From assembly GCA_913031525.1 (NCBI GenBank), contig CAJWGC010000020.1, forward strand, positions 1 to 11,763: 11,763 nucleotides of DNA. Direction: 5' to 3'. This DNA is from an uncultured Acidimicrobiia bacterium. Lineage in GTDB: Bacteria; Actinomycetota; Acidimicrobiia; Spongiisociales; UBA5794. The position numbers were made by a program, and so were the translations under genes. The stretch's first letter is position 1. Every line of letters begins with the position of its first letter. The notes under the pieces were generated by a model that did not search any database, had not been told where the DNA came from, and worked only from the letters and a program-made list of their open reading frames with translations. Below, piece by piece: positions 5,263 to 11,763 of this stretch.

Positions 5263-5615
5263 TAGATCTTCTCCTCGTCATCATTCTCGTTAGCCACAAC
5301 AATCGTGACATGGCTGGTTCTCTTGCGAATCTTTGTAGCTCGGCCGCGAGCGCGAGGGCGATATCTTTTGAGAGTTGGGCCTTCGTTGGCGTAAGCCTCA
5401 GCAACATATAGCTCGTCTGTATCAAGAGCGAGGTTATGCTCGGCGTTGGCGACGGCAGAGTCGAGCACCTTGCGGATAGTGGTAGCAGCTCGTCGATTAG
5501 TGAAGTCGAGCACGTCTCGCGCATCCTCCACTTGCATACCACGGACAAGATCAAGGACTCGACGCACCTTATATGGCGATTGGCGAATATGCCTGGCGGT
5601 GGCGTGTGCTCTCAT
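5262..5615 (-). CDS. rplV: 50S ribosomal protein L22
   Basis: This is 117 residues. L22 binds all domains of 23S rRNA, and its long beta-hairpin lines the narrow part of the exit tunnel, where macrolide-resistance changes occur. Hallmarks are the N-terminal ARHIRQSPYKVRRVLDLVRG, KVLDSAVANAEHN and the hairpin GPTLKRYRPRARGRATKIRKRTSHVTIVV, with no obvious insertion or deletion. A short acidic end (NENDDEEKI) follows. The start overlaps the rpsS stop (ATGA) and the stop shares 1 nt with rpsC. Confidence 0.96.
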   Translation of the reverse strand: MRAHATARHIRQSPYKVRRVLDLVRGMQVEDARDVLDFTNRRAATTIRKVLDSAVANAEHNLALDTDELYVAEAYANEGPTLKRYRPRARGRATKIRKRTSHVTIVVANENDDEEKI

Positions 5616-5890
5616 GCTCGCTTCGCCGCTCTTTCTCCTGCATGGCCACGAAAAGTACGAGTCGGCGCGAACTCACCAAGTTTGTGTCCAACCATCGATT
5701 CGCTGATGTAGATCGGGACGTGCTTACGGCCGTCGTGCAACGCCAAAGTGAGCCCGACCATTTCAGGAATAACAGTGGATCGCCGACTCCAAGTGCGAAT
5801 AACTTTCTTGTCCCCGCGAGCATTGGCGTCTTCAATCTTACGAAGAAGATGCTCATCAACAAATGGCCCTTTCTTCAAACTACGAGCCAT
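5612..5890 (-). CDS. rpsS: 30S ribosomal protein S19
   Basis: This is 92 residues, the normal length. S19 in the 30S head pairs with S13 and contacts A-site tRNA and bridge B1a. The sequence follows the family closely: MARSLKKGPFVDEHLL, VIRTWSRRSTVIPEMVG, HDGRKHVPIYISESMVGHKLGEFAPTRTFRGH. The start shares 1 nt with the rplB TAA, and the end overlaps rplV by 4 nt. Confidence 0.96.
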   Translation of the reverse strand: MARSLKKGPFVDEHLLRKIEDANARGDKKVIRTWSRRSTVIPEMVGLTLALHDGRKHVPIYISESMVGHKLGEFAPTRTFRGHAGERAAKRA

Positions 5891-6723
5891 TAACGCCTCC
5901 CCTTTTTGCTGCGACGGCGCACAATGTACTTATCGCTGGCTTTCTTTTTTTTGCGAGTTCTTCCCTCTGGCTTTCCCCAAGGACTGACCGGATGGCGACC
6001 TCCAGAACTCCGGCCCTCTCCTCCTCCAAGAGGGTGGTCTACAGGATTCATCGCCACACCACGTGTTTGGGGGCGCTTTCCCTTCCAGCGATTTCTTCCC
6101 GCTTTCCCAATCTTTACTAATTCAGCCTCAGTGTTACCCACTTGGCCGATTGTCGCCCGACAGTCAAGAGGAATCTGACGCATCTCGCCTGAAGGAAGCC
6201 GAAGTAATGCTAAAGAGCCCTCTTTGGTCATCAATTGAATAGCTGCACCCGCCGCTCGGCCGATTTTGGCACCGCCACCAGGCCGTAACTCGACAGCATG
6301 AACAACTGTTCCAGTAGGAATATTACGAAGCGGCAAGGCGTTGCCAACGCGGATCTCAGCTCCAGATCCAGAAAAAACATTGTCGCCGACGGAAAGGTTG
6401 ACGGGGGCGAGGATATAACGCTTCTCGCCATCGACGTAGTTCAACAAAGCGATCCGCGCGTTACGGTTCGGGTCGTACTCGATAGCAGCGACCTTGGCAG
6501 GAATGCCGTCCTTGTTCCGACGAAAATCTATGATGCGATAGCGGCGCTTGTGTCCTCCGCCGCGATGGCGAGAAGTTATACGGCCGTACGCATTACGCCC
6601 CGACGACCGTTTGTGCTTGGCCACCAACGATTTCTCCGGCTTTGATTTTGTAACGGACTCGAAGTCCGCGACCGTCTGGAAACGGCGTCCTGGAGAAGTT
6701 GGTTTCACTTTCTTAGTTGCCAT
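5890..6723 (-). CDS. rplB: 50S ribosomal protein L2
   Basis: This is 277 residues, standard for L2, which supports the peptidyl transferase centre and subunit joining. Visible are KPTSPGRRF, GRITSRHRGGGHKRRYRIIDF, the OB-fold stretch IEYDPNRNARIALLNYVDGEKRYILAP, and the C-terminal GVAMNPVDHPLGGGEGRSSG followed by SPWGKPEGRTRKKKK. H230 (E. coli His229 in mature numbering, reported to be important for peptidyl transfer) is retained. The next conserved His of DHPHGGG is Leu232 (CTT, 6028..6030). The gene starts 1 nt after the rplW stop and overlaps rpsS by 1 nt. Confidence 0.96.
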   Translation of the reverse strand: MATKKVKPTSPGRRFQTVADFESVTKSKPEKSLVAKHKRSSGRNAYGRITSRHRGGGHKRRYRIIDFRRNKDGIPAKVAAIEYDPNRNARIALLNYVDGEKRYILAPVNLSVGDNVFSGSGAEIRVGNALPLRNIPTGTVVHAVELRPGGGAKIGRAAGAAIQLMTKEGSLALLRLPSGEMRQIPLDCRATIGQVGNTEAELVKIGKAGRNRWKGKRPQTRGVAMNPVDHPLGGGEGRSSGGRHPVSPWGKPEGRTRKKKKASDKYIVRRRSKKGRR

Positions 6724-6724
6724 C

Positions 6725-7012
6725 TCAAACCTCGAAGATATCGATCGAATGGCCTGCGGCCAGTTTGATGAGAGCTCGTTTCGACGCGGCGCGCTGACCG
6801 ATAACCCACCCTGTTCGCTTCTTCTTGCCCTTGCGATTTATTGTGTTAACCGACACAACCTTCACGTCGAAAATCTTCTGAACGGCTTGCTTGATCTCGG
6901 TCTTATTGCTGCGCCGATCCACGACAAAAGTGTAAATATTGTTTTCCTGAATAAGGTCATACGACTTCTCGGATACAACTGGCTCTAAGAGGACATCACG
7001 CGGATCCTTCAT
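6725..7012 (-). CDS. rplW: 50S ribosomal protein L23
   Basis: This is 95 residues. L23 sits at the tunnel exit and is the main dock for trigger factor and SRP. Family features are DVLLEPVVSEKSYDL, YTFVVDRRSNKTEIKQAVQKIFDVKVVSVNTIN and the basic loop RKGKKKRTGWVIGQR before the C-terminal strand. The start overlaps the rplD stop by 4 nt (ATGA), and the stop is 1 nt from the rplB ATG. Confidence 0.95.
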   Translation of the reverse strand: MKDPRDVLLEPVVSEKSYDLIQENNIYTFVVDRRSNKTEIKQAVQKIFDVKVVSVNTINRKGKKKRTGWVIGQRAASKRALIKLAAGHSIDIFEV

Positions 7013-7686
7013 ACCTCGCCATCCTTTTCAGCAGCTGCAACGTGCTGTTTCGTATCACGGTAGGATGACTGGCCGAGATCGAGCGTTCCTCCGCTCATCA
7101 CGATCGTCTCGGCCCAGAGTACGTCATAAGTGTTGGCCTGACCGAGATTGGATGCGATCACCCCTTTGATGTTACGAAATGATCTGCACACTTTCCGTTC
7201 GTGATCTTCGACAATCAACAGAACTTTGCCGACGATCTTCATAGCCTCAAGTAACGCAACAGCGCGTTTCGTGCTTGGCTCTCCCCAAGCGTCAAAGTCG
7301 CCGACTACCTTTATCTGCCTTTCGGCTGCTCGCGTGGACAGGGCACTACGAAGCGCTAGACGCTTCATCTTCTTGGGCGTGCGTTGCGAGTAGTCACGCG
7401 GCTTGGGTCCGTGGGCAACACCGCCACCCGCCCACTGCGGTGAGCGGATCGAACCATGCCGGGCACGCCCTAGGCCTTTCTGACGCCACGGCTTACGACC
7501 GCCACCTCTCACCTCAGCCCTGGTCTTGGTCGAATGAGTACCAGCTCTCGCTGCCGCCAACTGAGCTGTCACGACCTGATGCATCACAGAGACATTGGGT
7601 TCGATTCCGAAAACTTCGGGCAGGAGATCAACTTCTCCCAAGGCATTGCCTTTGAGGTCAAAAAGATCGGCGGTCAAATCAACCAT
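7009..7686 (-). CDS. rplD: 50S ribosomal protein L4
   Basis: This is 225 residues. L4 binds 23S rRNA domain I and extends a loop into the exit tunnel opposite L22. The loop (about 57-100) is intact: RAEVRGGGRKPWRQKGLGRARHG, then RSPQWAGGGVAHGPKPRDYS. The globular part follows with KKMKRLALRSALSTRA and the C-terminal fold. In enterobacteria L4 also represses the S10 operon through its leader, but the only space upstream of rpsJ here is 55 bp, too short for that leader. The start overlaps rplC by 8 nt, the largest overlap among the intact genes here. Confidence 0.95.
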   Translation of the reverse strand: MVDLTADLFDLKGNALGEVDLLPEVFGIEPNVSVMHQVVTAQLAAARAGTHSTKTRAEVRGGGRKPWRQKGLGRARHGSIRSPQWAGGGVAHGPKPRDYSQRTPKKMKRLALRSALSTRAAERQIKVVGDFDAWGEPSTKRAVALLEAMKIVGKVLLIVEDHERKVCRSFRNIKGVIASNLGQANTYDVLWAETIVMSGGTLDLGQSSYRDTKQHVAAAEKDGEV

Positions 7687-8317
7687 TGGCCTTCACCGCT
7701 TCGCGTACTAGGACTACAGAACCTTTGGGGCCTGGGATTGAGCCACGCAGCATGATGATGTCTCGTTCATCGTCAAGCTTGACCACCTCGAGATTGAGGA
7801 CTGTGACCTTTTCATTACCCATACGTCCTGGCATCCGCTTACCACGGAAGACACGAGATGGCGTCGAAGCGGCCCCAATGGAACCAGGAGCTCGATGGAC
7901 CTTGTGCGTCCCGTGGGAAGCCCCTTGACCCTTGAAATTGTGACGCTTCATCACACCAGCGAACCCTTTGCCTTTCGAGACGCCAGCAACATCAGCCTTG
8001 CCTCCTTCTACAAAGAGATCCGACGCTTTGATGACTTGACCCAGTTCATACGAATCTGGGTCATCAACCCGAACTTCAACTACATGGCGAGCCGGCGGAA
8101 TGCCTGCCTTGAGGAAATGACCAGCTTGAGGTCGAGATACCTTACGCTCCGGAATCTCTTTGTACGCAATCTGGATAGCTCCATAACCGTCAGTATCAGG
8201 ATGTTTTATCTGGGCAACATGGACTGGCCCAGCTTTAATTATCGTGACTGGGATCGCGCTCGATCCTTCATCGAAAATCTGAGTCATGCCCAACTTCTCG
8301 CCAAGGATGGCCTTCAT
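7679..8317 (-). CDS. rplC: 50S ribosomal protein L3
   Basis: This is 212 residues. L3 is an early assembly protein whose long loop reaches the peptidyl transferase centre. The start MKAILGEKLGMTQIFDE is canonical, and the loop region VSKGKGFAGVMKRHNFKGQ, GTHKVHRAPGSIGAASTPSRVFRGKRMPGRMGNEKVTV is intact. The position methylated on Gln in E. coli (GSIGQ) is Ala149 here, as in many bacteria. The start overlaps the rpsJ stop (ATGA). Confidence 0.95.
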   Translation of the reverse strand: MKAILGEKLGMTQIFDEGSSAIPVTIIKAGPVHVAQIKHPDTDGYGAIQIAYKEIPERKVSRPQAGHFLKAGIPPARHVVEVRVDDPDSYELGQVIKASDLFVEGGKADVAGVSKGKGFAGVMKRHNFKGQGASHGTHKVHRAPGSIGAASTPSRVFRGKRMPGRMGNEKVTVLNLEVVKLDDERDIIMLRGSIPGPKGSVVLVREAVKANG

Positions 8318-8628
8318 GTCTTGATCTCCACCTCGACACCCGCTGGTAAGTCGAGGCGCATCAGTGAGTCAACCGTCTTCGGGGTTGGTTCAAGGATGTC
8401 AATGAGGCGCTTATGAATACGAATCTCGAAATGCTCACGGCTGGTTTTATCCACGTGTGGACCTCTAATGACGCAGTATCGATGAATACGGGTCGGCAGC
8501 GGAACCGGGCCTCGAATCTTGGCTTGTGTACGGCGCACCGTCTCAGCAATCTTGCGCGCGGACTCATCAACCACGGAATGGTCATACGCTTTAAGGCGAA
8601 TCCGAATCCGATGCTCAACGTCAGCCAT
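8314..8628 (-). CDS. rpsJ: 30S ribosomal protein S10
   Basis: This is 104 residues. S10 is a head protein of the 30S subunit and, in antitermination, the partner of NusB (NusE). Visible are IRIRLKAYDHSVVDESARKI, the long loop around GPVPLPTRIHRYCVIRGPHVDKTSREHFE, and KRLIDILEPTPKTVDSLMRLDLPAGVEVEIKT. It is the first gene of the classical S10 operon and follows tuf after 55 bp, with only a weak GCGAG-like ribosome binding site. No promoter is convincing in that gap, so co-transcription with tuf is likely. Confidence 0.95.
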   Translation of the reverse strand: MADVEHRIRIRLKAYDHSVVDESARKIAETVRRTQAKIRGPVPLPTRIHRYCVIRGPHVDKTSREHFEIRIHKRLIDILEPTPKTVDSLMRLDLPAGVEVEIKT

Positions 8629-8683
8629 CTATATCTCGCTTCTCTTAACTCTTGCGTCTCTTAAAAATATGAATTCTGGTGTT
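8629..8683 (-). other. tuf–rpsJ spacer, the only sizeable gap in the cluster
   Basis: This 55-bp, AT-richer spacer contains ATATTTTTAA on the minus strand and two copies of TTAAGAGA. No hairpin followed by a T-run is seen, so it is not a recognisable intrinsic terminator. No clear -35/-10 pair is seen either. It is too short for an enterobacterial-type S10 leader. Confidence 0.5.
8641..8664 (-). repeat. Direct repeat TTAAGAGA, two copies 16 bp apart
   Basis: On the plus strand tctcttaa occurs at 8641..8648 and 8657..8664. The two copies are on the same face of the helix within the tuf–rpsJ spacer. This could be a small regulatory or mRNA-processing element, or chance in a purine-rich leader. 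Confidence 0.4.
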
Positions 8684-9874
8684 CTATTTGATGATGTTGG
8701 TAACTCGGCCGGCACCCACCGTACGGCCTCCTTCGCGAATGGCGAACCTCAGTCCCTCATCCATCGCGATCGGAGCGATCAAATCCACTCGCATCTCTGT
8801 GTTGTCACCCGGCATCACCATCTCTGTACCTTCAGCCAGATGGATCGACCCTGTCACATCCGTCGTTCGGAAATAAAACTGCGGTCGATACCCATCAAAA
8901 AATGGGTTATGACGGCCACCCTCCTCCTTCGTCAGTACATATACCTGCGAATCGAACTCCGTATGTGGCGTAATCGACCCTGGAGCCGAGATCACCTGAC
9001 CCCGCTCCACATCTTCCTTACCAATACCCCGCAACAACAAACCGACGTTGTCTCCAGCTTGAGCCTCATCCAACAACTTCCGGAACATCTCCACTCCAGT
9101 CACTGTCGTCGTCTGCAAATCTCGGATCCCAACAATCTCCACCTGAGTGCCCGTCTCGAGCATCCCCTGCTCTACCCGTCCTGTCACAACCGTCCCTCGG
9201 CCCGTAATCGAAAAGACATCCTCGATCGGCATCAAAAACGGCTTCTCCGTATCGCGCGCTGGCTCCGGAACATACGAATCAACTGCCTCCATCAACGCCA
9301 ACACATTCGCCGCTTCGGCCTCATCACCCTCCAACGCCTTCAATGCCGAACCTCGGACCACCGGTACATCATCGCCAGGGAACTCATATTCTGTTAGCAA
9401 ATCCCGAACTTCGAGCTCTACCAAATCCAGAAGTTCCTCATCATCAACCTGATCCACCTTGTTCAAAAAAACGACGATGTACGGCACTCCGACCTGACGA
9501 GCCAACAAAACATGTTCGCGAGTCTGCGGCATCGGTCCATCTGCAGCCGAAACCACCAAAATCGCACCGTCTACTTGAGCCGCTCCCGTAATCATGTTCT
9601 TTACATAATCCGCATGTCCTGGCATATCTACATGCGCGTAGTGACGATTTGGTGTCTCATACTCCACATGGGCGATCGCGATAGTGATTCCGCGCTCACG
9701 CTCCTCCGGAGCTTTATCAATCTCGTCAAACGCCGTAAACGCGGTGTCTCCCACCCCAGACTCAGCCAGTGCTTTCGTAATCGCCGCCGTCAAAGTCGTC
9801 TTTCCATGATCTATATGGCCCATCGTCCCCACATTCACATGCGGCTTGGTACGCTCAAATTTCGCCTTGGCCAT
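8684..9874 (-). CDS. tuf: Elongation factor Tu
   Basis: This is 396 residues, the normal length. EF-Tu delivers aminoacyl-tRNA to the ribosome as a GTP complex. The G-domain motifs are complete: G1 GHIDHGKT (19-26), G2 RGITI (61-65), G3 DMPGH (83-87), G4 NKVD (138-141) and G5 SALKAL. Domains 2 and 3 follow, with RGTVVTGRVEQG, VGLLLRGIGKEDVERGQVI, the YRPQFYFRTTDVTG strand and the end GGRTVGAGRVTNIIK. The start is MAKAK at 9874 because AAAGGAG is 6 nt upstream; an ATG directly before it is 3 nt from the site. The frame is open to 10030, but that part overlaps fusA. Leucine codons are mostly TTG (8 of 12 sampled), unlike fusA (1 of 12). fusA ends 16 nt upstream. Confidence 0.97.
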   Translation of the reverse strand: MAKAKFERTKPHVNVGTMGHIDHGKTTLTAAITKALAESGVGDTAFTAFDEIDKAPEERERGITIAIAHVEYETPNRHYAHVDMPGHADYVKNMITGAAQVDGAILVVSAADGPMPQTREHVLLARQVGVPYIVVFLNKVDQVDDEELLDLVELEVRDLLTEYEFPGDDVPVVRGSALKALEGDEAEAANVLALMEAVDSYVPEPARDTEKPFLMPIEDVFSITGRGTVVTGRVEQGMLETGTQVEIVGIRDLQTTTVTGVEMFRKLLDEAQAGDNVGLLLRGIGKEDVERGQVISAPGSITPHTEFDSQVYVLTKEEGGRHNPFFDGYRPQFYFRTTDVTGSIHLAEGTEMVMPGDNTEMRVDLIAPIAMDEGLRFAIREGGRTVGAGRVTNIIK

Positions 9875-9880
9875 CATCAG

Positions 9881-9887
9881 CTCCTTT
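9881..9887 (-). promoter_or_regulatory. Shine-Dalgarno of tuf
   Basis: AAAGGAG on the minus strand lies 6 nt before the ATG at 9874 and fills most of the 16-nt fusA–tuf gap. It decides between the tandem ATGs in favour of MAKAK. No promoter fits in the gap, so tuf is read from the fusA transcript here. Confidence 0.65.
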
Positions 9888-9890
9888 GGG

Positions 9891-11763
9891 TCACTCGCCT
9901 CGAACCTTGGCCACAATTTCTTGTGCCGCGGCGGCGGGTACTTTCTGGTACGAGTCGAATTGCATGGTGTATGTAGCCCGTCCCTGAGTTCGAGAACGAA
10001 GATCCCCCACATAGCCGAACATCTCGGCAAGTGGAGTCAGCCCCTTCACAACTCGGCCCGAGCCTCGGGCTTCCATAGAATCGATCTTGCCGCGGCGAGC
10101 GGAGAGATCGCCAATGACGTCACCCATGTATTCCTCAGGAGTGACTACCTCTACGGACATCATTGGTTCCAACAGTTTGATTCCGGCGGCACGAGCGGCA
10201 TCTTTAAGTACCATCGAACCAGCGATCCGAAAGGCCATCTCGTTCGAGTCCACAGCGTGAGAGGACCCGTCGACGAGCGTGGCCTTGAGGTCAACAATGG
10301 GATAACCCGCCAGGACACCTCCCTCTAGTGCGTCCCGAATCCCTTTTTCTACAGCCGGAATAAATTCACGAGGTACGCCTCCGCCCTTGACTCGATCATC
10401 AAACACAAATCCCGAACCGGGGGAAAGCGGATCGAGATTGATGACCACGTGTGCGTACATGCCGGAACCTCCGGTCTGACGCTTGAATTTTGTGTCGATT
10501 TTCGATACAGCTTTCTTGATCGTCTCTCGATAAGCCACCTGTGGGCGACCGACGTTGGCATCGACTTGGAACTCACGCAACAATCTGTCGACAATAATTT
10601 CGAGGTGTAGTTCTCCCATCCCTGAGATGATCGTCTGACCAGTCTCATGATCGGAATGAACTTTAAAAGTTGGATCCTCCTCCGAAAGCCGACTCAGAGC
10701 GTTGCCGAGTTTGTCTTGATCCGATTTAGTCTTGGGCTCAATCGCCACCGATAGCACTGAGTCAGGAAAAGTCATCGACTCGAGCTGAATTGGCGCGTTC
10801 GGAGCAGCCAGAGTATCGCCTGTCCTGGTGAACTTGAGGCCAACAGCAGCCACAATGTCGCCGGTAACAATCTCCTCTATATCCTCTTGATTGTCAGCGT
10901 GCATCCGTAGCAAACGGCCGAACCTCTCCTTCTTGCCGTTCGTCGTATTAAGAACGGCGTCGCCTTTCGCCGCGGTACCTGAATAGACGCGGAAATAGGT
11001 GAGTTTTCCAACGTATGGATCCGACATAATCTTGAAAGCCAACGCACTGAAAGACTCGTCATCCAGTGGCTCTCGCTCTAGGTACTCGCTCCCCTTGCCA
11101 GGATGGAAACCCTGAACAGGGGGAAGATCCTGCGGGCTAGGTAAATAAGCAACAATCGCGTCAAGGAGTGGTTGCACTCCCTTATTCTTGAACGCAGTAC
11201 CGCAGAGCACCGGCACAAAAGCTTGGTTGATCGTTCCGGTACGAATAACACTTCGAATCTCATCTGGATCGAGAGTGTGGTCGAGAAGGTATTTCTCGAG
11301 AAGAACCTCATCTTCAGAAGCCACAACATCAAGCATTTTGTGGTGCCACTTTTCAGCAAAAACCTTGAGCTCGGTCGGAATTTCAACGATTTCGCGCTGA
11401 CGCCCCTCCTCATCGTTCCAAACGATCGCTTTCATTTCGACAAGATCGATGATGCCCTCGAAGTCAGCTTCGGCTCCTATCGGAATTTGTAGCGGAACCG
11501 GATTGGCAGCGAGACGTTCCGCGATAGAGGCAACCGACCCGTGGAAATCGGCTCCGATGCGGTCCATTTTGTTGATAAAACAGATTCTCGGGACAGCGTA
11601 TTTATCAGCCTGACGCCAAACCGTCTCAGTCTGTGGCTCCACTCCCGAAACGGCATCGAACACAGCAACAGCCCCATCGAGGATTCTCAACGACCTCTCA
11701 ACTTCAACTGTGAAATCAACATGGCCGGGAGTGTCGATGATGTTGATCGTGTGGCCGTCCCAC
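9891..11763 (-). CDS. fusA: Elongation factor G, partial (N-terminus beyond right edge)
   Basis: 623 residues are visible of about 695-700. EF-G is the GTPase that drives translocation and, with RRF, ribosome recycling. The visible part opens at G3 (DTPGHVDF, visible residues 10-17) and includes G4 NKMD (64-67), the CGTAFKNKGVQPLLDAI stretch after domain G', domain II (KLTYFRVYSG), domain III (SRLSEEDPTF, GMGELHLEIIVDRL), domain IV (RQTGGSGMYAHV, VDSNEMAFRIAGS) and domain V (EPMMSVEVVTPEEYMGDVIGDLSARRG). About 75 residues with the P-loop and switch I are missing at the edge. The sequence is canonical fusA, not a divergent paralogue. The TGA stop is 16 nt before tuf. rpsL and rpsG would be expected further upstream. 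Confidence 0.96.
   Translation of the reverse strand, partial: WDGHTINIIDTPGHVDFTVEVERSLRILDGAVAVFDAVSGVEPQTETVWRQADKYAVPRICFINKMDRIGADFHGSVASIAERLAANPVPLQIPIGAEADFEGIIDLVEMKAIVWNDEEGRQREIVEIPTELKVFAEKWHHKMLDVVASEDEVLLEKYLLDHTLDPDEIRSVIRTGTINQAFVPVLCGTAFKNKGVQPLLDAIVAYLPSPQDLPPVQGFHPGKGSEYLEREPLDDESFSALAFKIMSDPYVGKLTYFRVYSGTAAKGDAVLNTTNGKKERFGRLLRMHADNQEDIEEIVTGDIVAAVGLKFTRTGDTLAAPNAPIQLESMTFPDSVLSVAIEPKTKSDQDKLGNALSRLSEEDPTFKVHSDHETGQTIISGMGELHLEIIVDRLLREFQVDANVGRPQVAYRETIKKAVSKIDTKFKRQTGGSGMYAHVVINLDPLSPGSGFVFDDRVKGGGVPREFIPAVEKGIRDALEGGVLAGYPIVDLKATLVDGSSHAVDSNEMAFRIAGSMVLKDAARAAGIKLLEPMMSVEVVTPEEYMGDVIGDLSARRGKIDSMEARGSGRVVKGLTPLAEMFGYVGDLRSRTQGRATYTMQFDSYQKVPAAAAQEIVAKVRGE

Noticed and set aside
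5099..5554. 151-codon minus-strand frame overlapping rplV and rpsC
   Set aside because: It is out of frame with two clear ribosomal genes, has low-complexity content and no family resemblance.
8629..8683. Possible intrinsic terminator or S10 leader
   Set aside because: No GC-rich hairpin with a following T-run, and too little sequence for the known leader structure.
8519..9397. 292-codon plus-strand open frame opposite tuf and rpsJ
   Set aside because: It lies antisense to two certain genes. The translation is rich in Arg, His, Ser and Leu with no recognisable motif, and it is a by-product of tuf codon use.
9875..10030. Upstream extension of the tuf frame
   Set aside because: It overlaps the end of fusA, lacks EF-Tu similarity, and the MAKAK start has a good ribosome binding site.
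10349..11677. Several short minus-strand frames within fusA in other frames
   Set aside because: All lie inside the unbroken EF-G frame and show no independent coding signal.

Overview
The window is a bacterial chromosomal segment that holds, entirely on the minus strand, a large part of the str–S10–spc translation supercluster. In transcription order (right to left) it encodes fusA (5' end off the window), tuf, rpsJ, rplC, rplD, rplW, rplB, rpsS, rplV, rpsC, rplP, rpmC, rpsQ, rplN, rplX, rplE, rpsN, rpsH, rplF, rplR and the first ~31 codons of rpsE. Gene order is canonical. Spacing is extremely tight: most stops and starts overlap by 1 or 4 nt, and the only real gap inside the cluster is 55 bp between tuf and rpsJ. 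The products together make EF-G, EF-Tu and seventeen intact ribosomal proteins, presumably from one long, translationally coupled transcript.

Host: the protein sequences (S3 ending its core with WVYKGDLMP, L22, S19, Zn-type L24) and a GC content in the mid-50s look most like a deep Actinobacteriota lineage (Acidimicrobiia-like), with Chloroflexota as the alternative. This comes from remembered family sequences, not a search, so it is tentative.

The left ~315 bases are different. They are about 37% GC and carry the start of a gene for a P-loop ATPase resembling RepA-like/AAA_25 ATPases of plasmids and phages. It is on the same strand and runs off the left edge. The break is abrupt and falls inside rpsE, just after the conserved VVKGG of S5. 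The last rpsE codons (AAG GGA GGA) also serve as the Shine-Dalgarno of the ATPase gene. Loss of an essential ribosomal gene means either a chimeric junction (assembly, MDA or other amplification) or a real insertion compensated elsewhere. This is the most important point to resolve.

Other points worth a look: S3 has a ~160-residue C-terminal extension with three 9-residue repeats and a strongly acidic tail. S14 combines the long architecture with an intact four-cysteine zinc motif. L2 has Leu for the second His of the conserved DHPHGGG motif. tuf has leucine codon use very unlike fusA. No RNA genes, CRISPR arrays, insertion-sequence ends or clear intrinsic terminators were seen. I found no convincing complete novel system; the truncated ATPase is the only accessory gene.
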